Below the pieces are notes generated by a model. The model ran no database searches. It was not told the DNA's origin and worked only from the letters and a program-made list of their open reading frames with translations. The position numbers and the translations under genes were made by a program. Below are positions 7,120-10,404 of a DNA stretch of 10,404 nt, one piece after another (the first letter of the stretch is position 1; the number at the start of each line of letters is the position of its first letter). The stretch is from Litorivivens sp041625495 (GTDB taxonomy: Bacteria; Pseudomonadota; Gammaproteobacteria; Pseudomonadales; Spongiibacteraceae), in contig NZ_JBFJTH010000138.1 of NCBI RefSeq assembly GCF_041625495.1, positions 1-10,404 of the forward strand, in the 5' to 3' direction.

Positions 7120-8019
7120 CGATAACTGCTGTTTCAATTCTTCCACAATTTCCGCTATCGACTGCAGGCGCTTGACCGGCCCCACCGACTGGCCCGCCGC
7201 CCAGATATCTTTCCAGCGTTTGGCATCTACACTGGCGCTGACATCCATCTTTGCTTTCTCGGGCATATTGGTTGGATCAAGCCCCGCCTGCAGAAGTGAT
7301 TCACGCAACCAGTTGGCGGCCACGCCGGTAATAGCGTCGGAGCAGACAATGTCGTCTACGCCGCTGTCGATCACCATTTGTTTGTAGCCGTCGGCGGCCA
7401 TGCTTTCGCGGCTCGCCAGAAAGCGGGTGCCCAGATAGGCAAGGTCGGCCCCCAGCGCCTGAACTGCACGAATGCCGCGCCCGGTAGCAATACCGCCGCC
7501 CAGAATCAACGGGCCATCCCAGAATTCGCGCACCGAATCTACAAACGCAAACGGACTGAGCGGCCCGGTATGACCACCCGCGCCAGAGCAAACCAGCACC
7601 AGACCATCTGCACCGGCATCCACGGCCTTGCGTGCAAAGGAGGGACTGATCACATCTGCAAACACGAGTGAACCGGCCGCATGGGCCTGCTCGATAATAT
7701 GGGTCGGACTGCCGAGCGCGGTAACGATAAGGTCGGGCTGGTATTCCAGCAGCAATTCAAGATCTGCATCGCGCCGTTGAAACGTAGGGTGCACAATCAG
7801 GTTGGCCGCCCAGGGTTTGTTCTGACAGCCTGCTTTTATTGTGTCGAGCCAGTCTTTCAGCTGCTCACTGGTACGAGCGTTCTGGGTGGGAAAGGAACCT
7901 AGAATGCCGGCGTTAGCGGCAGCGATAACCATCTCAGGCCCGGATATCAGAAACATCGGCGCCTGTACAACAGGTAATGTGAGGCGCGAACACAGGGTCT
8001 CAAAGCGTGATTCGCTCAT
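7114..8019 (-). CDS. Nitronate monooxygenase-like FMN flavoprotein (NPD/2-nitropropane dioxygenase family)
   Basis: This is a 301-aa cytoplasmic TIM-barrel flavoprotein. The family signatures are in order: VVQAPM at 17-22, GAGGHTG at 146-152 with the conserved H150, GGGIATG at 174-180 for FMN phosphate binding, and LGTRFLAS at 196-203. The length is typical. The family oxidises nitronates, but relatives include the enoyl-ACP reductase FabK and IpdC of steroid-ring degradation. Here it lies between an acyl-CoA ligase and a thiolase, so a redox step on a CoA intermediate is more likely than nitronate detoxification; this is inference. Its ATG shares one base with the ligase stop (TGATG), which implies translational coupling. 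A modest GGAG lies about 11 nt before the start. Confidence 0.88.
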   Translation of the reverse strand: MSESRFETLCSRLTLPVVQAPMFLISGPEMVIAAANAGILGSFPTQNARTSEQLKDWLDTIKAGCQNKPWAANLIVHPTFQRRDADLELLLEYQPDLIVTALGSPTHIIEQAHAAGSLVFADVISPSFARKAVDAGADGLVLVCSGAGGHTGPLSPFAFVDSVREFWDGPLILGGGIATGRGIRAVQALGADLAYLGTRFLASRESMAADGYKQMVIDSGVDDIVCSDAITGVAANWLRESLLQAGLDPTNMPEKAKMDVSASVDAKRWKDIWAAGQSVGPVKRLQSIAEIVEELKQQLSA

Positions 8020-9629
8020 CAGACGGCGGTCTCCAGTTTTTTTGCCAGTTCGTGGCGCAGTACTTTGTTTAGTGGATTGCGGGGCAAGGCCTCAATGGCC
8101 AACACTTTTTCCGGCCATTTGAATTTGGCCAGTCCACACTCCTGCAGATAGGAGGCGAGGTCGTCGACCGAGACAGCCGTTTCACTCACCACAAAGGCGG
8201 CAATACGTTGACCCAAATGTTCGTCGGGATAGGGCGCGACGGCTGCTTCCTGAATGGCTGGATGGCCCGCCAGCAGTTGATCGATCTCTTCGGGAGATAT
8301 CTTCATGCCGCCGCGCACAATCAGATCTTTGCGCCGGCCCACAAAGCGGTAATAGGCATTTTTTTCACCGGCAATCTCAAACAGGTCGCCGGTGCGAAAG
8401 AAGCCGTCTTTGTCGAATACTTCACGGTTGGTCTCTGCACTGCGCCAGTAACCTTCAAACACCGTATCGCCGCGAATGACCAGTTCGCCGACTTTACCGG
8501 GTTGTTCAATCACTTCACCTGTTTCAACATCCAGCAGCCTTGTATGAAACACCTTGGCTATGCGGTTGTGCCATTGCAAGTCTGGCGCGCCAAAGCGTGG
8601 GAACAGGCTGGCTCGTGCTTCAGGCTCTGGAACATCTCGGGCGTCAGATACCAGGCAACAGCCTTCGTTAGAACCAAACATGTTCACTACATCAACGCCG
8701 AGCTTTTCTTTGAAGCCAGAAATCATCGATGGTGCCAGCGGTGCACTACCAGAGCCAATAACGCGCAGGCTGGAGAGATCGCGGCTGTTCATCAATTCCG
8801 GTTTGGCCAGCAGCAACGACAACAGCGCGGGTGGTGCCACGGTATACAGCGCTTTCTCTTCTTCTATCTGTTGCAGAAAAACGGGTAGGTCAAGTGGGTG
8901 GTGTAATGCCAGCTTGCCGTGAACGGACAGCCAGTACACAAGGAAGACACTGATGGCTGCCATATTCACCATGGGAAAGGGCGCTACCATTGCCGCCCCC
9001 TTGGGCAGGGCGGTGGCGTCTTCAAAGGCCGGAATCATGGCCAGCCAGTGACGGTGACGGCGTGGCACGCCCTTGGGTAGGCCGGTGGTGCCGGAGGTCC
9101 AGCACAGGGTAAACAGAGCGTCACCGTCCGGAATGGCCACCTCTTCCAAATCGCGTGCAGCAGTTTCAAGTGCTGGCCACGCTGCATCCTTTGCGTCGAC
9201 GGAGAATCGCAGAGTGCTCTTGGGAATCAGACCGTCAAACTGGACCAGTGGATTGTGCTCCTTGAACCTGCCACAACTGATCACCGCGCGGGGGTGGGTA
9301 TTGTCGATAATCATCCGCAATTCGTGAGATTGGTACTGCATGGGCGCAGGCGACAGGATAAGCCCAAGCCGGGCCGCCACCAGATACATCAACGGCAGCT
9401 CTACAATATTGGGCAGTTGCACAACCACAACGTCACCGGCGCGCAGACCAGCGCTGTGCAGTTGCCCGGCAATGCCCAGTGCAGTTTGCTCGACTTCGGC
9501 AAAGCTCAGGCGACGCGGGTTGCTGCCGCACAGGTCGTGCCGGTTTGGCGGATCAAGTAGTGCTTCCTGCTCTGGCGCGGCGGCAACAGCGCGCTGAAAC
9601 AGGTGCCAGAGTGAGGTGTCCTCGGCCAT
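8019..9629 (-). CDS. AMP-forming acyl-CoA synthetase/ligase (ANL superfamily)
   Basis: This 536-aa enzyme activates a carboxylic acid with ATP to an acyl-adenylate and then to a CoA thioester in the cytoplasm. The ANL motifs are complete: the P-loop TSGTTGLPKG at 178-187, the A5 motif NMFGSNEG at 317-323, RTGD at 412-415, GRRKDLIVRGG at 431-441 (hinge), and PRNPLNKVLR at 516-525 with the catalytic lysine K522. The usual Gly before that lysine is Asn here, which is a mild deviation. By overall pattern it resembles cyclohexanecarboxylate/dihydroxybenzoate-type ligases, but the substrate is not determined. AGGGAGA lies 9 nt before the ATG at 9629. It is the first gene of the four-gene operon, and its TGA overlaps the next start by 1 nt. 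Confidence 0.94.
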   Translation of the reverse strand: MAEDTSLWHLFQRAVAAAPEQEALLDPPNRHDLCGSNPRRLSFAEVEQTALGIAGQLHSAGLRAGDVVVVQLPNIVELPLMYLVAARLGLILSPAPMQYQSHELRMIIDNTHPRAVISCGRFKEHNPLVQFDGLIPKSTLRFSVDAKDAAWPALETAARDLEEVAIPDGDALFTLCWTSGTTGLPKGVPRRHRHWLAMIPAFEDATALPKGAAMVAPFPMVNMAAISVFLVYWLSVHGKLALHHPLDLPVFLQQIEEEKALYTVAPPALLSLLLAKPELMNSRDLSSLRVIGSGSAPLAPSMISGFKEKLGVDVVNMFGSNEGCCLVSDARDVPEPEARASLFPRFGAPDLQWHNRIAKVFHTRLLDVETGEVIEQPGKVGELVIRGDTVFEGYWRSAETNREVFDKDGFFRTGDLFEIAGEKNAYYRFVGRRKDLIVRGGMKISPEEIDQLLAGHPAIQEAAVAPYPDEHLGQRIAAFVVSETAVSVDDLASYLQECGLAKFKWPEKVLAIEALPRNPLNKVLRHELAKKLETAV

Positions 9630-9647
9630 GATGTTTGGTCTCCCTGC

Positions 9648-9675
9648 TTGACAGGTGTTATGTAAGTTCTACAAT
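9648..9675 (+). promoter_or_regulatory. Sigma-70 promoter for the carotenoid-oxygenase-family gene
   Basis: A consensus -35 TTGACA (9648-9653) is followed, after a 16-bp spacer, by TACAAT (9670-9675), five of six matches to the -10 consensus. Transcription would start near 9682, leaving about 57 nt before the ATG at 9739. Confidence 0.7.
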
Positions 9676-9678
9676 GAA

Positions 9679-9708
9679 ATCTTACGCTTGCATTACAGAA
9701 CCTGTCAA
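9679..9708 (-). promoter_or_regulatory. Sigma-70 promoter for the ligase-flavoprotein-receptor-thiolase operon
   Basis: On the minus strand a consensus -35 TTGACA (9708-9703) is followed, after an 18-bp spacer, by TAAGAT (9684-9679), four of six matches. The transcript would start near 9672, about 43 nt before the ligase ATG. It overlaps the opposite promoter, so the two are likely to be controlled together or to interfere with each other. Confidence 0.55.
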
Positions 9709-9738
9709 CTGAGCTTAGTGAAAGCACCGGAGAATGTC

Positions 9739-10404
9739 ATGAGCGCGGTCAAACCTCTGCACGAATCGTCGTCGAACCCAAATAATAAAAATCCATATCT
9801 GCACGGTCTTTATGCGCCCGTCGGGGAGGAAAGCACCTGCGTTGAGCTGAAGGTAACAGGTGAGATCCCAACAGACCTCTGTGGCAGTTACTTGCGCAAC
9901 GGTCCCAACCCTTTGCAGACACCGGTTGGCATGCATCACTGGTTTGATGGCGATGGGATGATGCACGGCGTGTATCTGGAAAATGGCAAAGCGGAATACC
10001 GCAACCGTTATGTGAAATCCGAGGATTTTATCGACGATTCAAATGGTCAGTGTCTGGTGGGCGGGGTGATGGAGCCCGCCACCATGAAACGCGAACCCAA
10101 GGTATACAAAGACACAGCCAATACCGACGTCATTCTGCATAACGGTGAGCTGATGGCACTGTGGTACATCAGTGGCAATCCGGTGCGGCTAGACCCACGA
10201 ACACTTGATACCCTGCGCGAAGAAAATTTTGGCGGCACCTTGCCACGTCATGTCTCGGCCCACTCCAAAACTGACCCACGCACCGGCGAGTTTCTGTTTT
10301 TTGATTACGCGCTTTATGAGCCGTGGATGAGCTGCGGTGTGGTGAATTCCGACAATGAGCTGACCGGCTTTCAGACTGTAGAGTTGCCAGGGCCGCGTCT
10401 GCCC
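9739..10404 (+). CDS. Carotenoid cleavage dioxygenase family protein (partial, 3' end outside window)
   Basis: The open frame runs 222 codons from ATG 9739 to the window edge. The family cleaves a carbon-carbon double bond in carotenoids, apocarotenoids, stilbenes or phenylpropanoids with a four-histidine non-heme iron centre. Visible signatures are the N-terminal NPYLHGLYAPV (18-27), YLRNGPNP (51-58), HHWFDGDGMMHGV (66-78), TANTDVILHNGELMALW (126-142) and SAHSKTDPRTGE (173-184), where H175 is the expected first iron ligand. The other three ligands would lie beyond the window. GGAGA lies 5 nt before the ATG; the earlier ATG at 9734 stops after two codons. It is divergent from the catabolic operon across 109 bp and shares its promoter region, suggesting a common pathway. 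Whether it acts on a carotenoid or an aromatic alkene cannot be decided. Confidence 0.93.
   Translation, partial: MSAVKPLHESSSNPNNKNPYLHGLYAPVGEESTCVELKVTGEIPTDLCGSYLRNGPNPLQTPVGMHHWFDGDGMMHGVYLENGKAEYRNRYVKSEDFIDDSNGQCLVGGVMEPATMKREPKVYKDTANTDVILHNGELMALWYISGNPVRLDPRTLDTLREENFGGTLPRHVSAHSKTDPRTGEFLFFDYALYEPWMSCGVVNSDNELTGFQTVELPGPRLP

Larger units (their letters stand above)
9648..9708. repeat. 9-bp inverted repeat framing the divergent promoters
   Basis: TTGACAGGT (9648-9656) is matched exactly by ACCTGTCAA (9700-9708). The two arms contain the -35 boxes of the two opposed promoters. Further shared bases lie inside each arm: TGTAA follows the arm on each strand (9661-9665 on plus, and 9697-9693 on minus). 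GTAAG (9662-9666) and CTTAC (9681-9685) form another dyad nearer the centre. The symmetry suggests a regulator that binds both -35 regions, although the -35 boxes themselves account for part of it. Confidence 0.5.

Noticed and set aside
8208..8888. 226-codon open frame on the plus strand
   Set aside because: It lies fully antisense to the acyl-CoA ligase, whose motifs are complete, and its translation shows no family-like features.

Overview
The window looks like chromosomal DNA of a heterotrophic, probably marine gammaproteobacterium, for example from the Cellvibrionales/Halieaceae side. This is inferred from the moderate-to-high GC by eye, the TonB-receptor plus acyl-CoA gene set, and the protein style. 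No taxonomic marker is present, so the assignment is tentative. Coding density is high and no mobile elements, tRNAs, rRNAs or CRISPR arrays were seen.

Layout. (1) Positions 1-48 (-) hold the first 16 codons of an unidentified membrane protein. (2) Positions 172-3152 (-) form a protein-export module: an extended -10 promoter, a 113-aa signal-peptide-bearing leader protein ending in the motif RAPP, a 48-nt intercistronic gap with possible RNA structure, and a fused SecD-SecF protein of 849 aa. (3) Positions 3153-3368 are non-coding with two inverted repeats. (4) Positions 3369-9629 (-) form a four-gene catabolic operon, in transcription order: AMP-forming acyl-CoA ligase, nitronate-monooxygenase-like flavoprotein, TonB-dependent outer-membrane receptor, and SCP-x-type thiolase. 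The ligase and flavoprotein genes overlap by 1 nt and the other gaps are 26 nt. (5) Positions 9630-9738 are a divergent promoter region with face-to-face -35 boxes inside a 9-bp inverted repeat. (6) Positions 9739-10404 (+) hold the first 222 codons of a carotenoid-cleavage-dioxygenase-family enzyme.

The most interesting element is the leader gene upstream of secDF. It has a secretion signal, no recognised mature domain, and R-A-P-P five residues before its end. RAPP is the stalling motif of known arrest peptides that monitor protein export (ApdA and ApdP, encoded upstream of secDF); SecM and VemP work by the same principle. The two codons after RAPP read TCC TCA and contain an exact 5-nt complement of the secDF ribosome binding site, and two small perfect hairpins lie between the two sequences. 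The model is a feedback switch. When export is slow, the ribosome stalls at RAPP, covers the anti-Shine-Dalgarno sequence, and exposes the secDF start. This is inference from sequence and family knowledge.

The second unit reads as uptake and degradation of a hydrophobic, double-bond-containing compound. The receptor would import it, the dioxygenase would cleave a C=C bond, the ligase would activate the resulting acid as a CoA thioester, and the flavoprotein and thiolase would process it further. The substrate (carotenoid, terpenoid, stilbene or steroid-like) cannot be told from the sequence.
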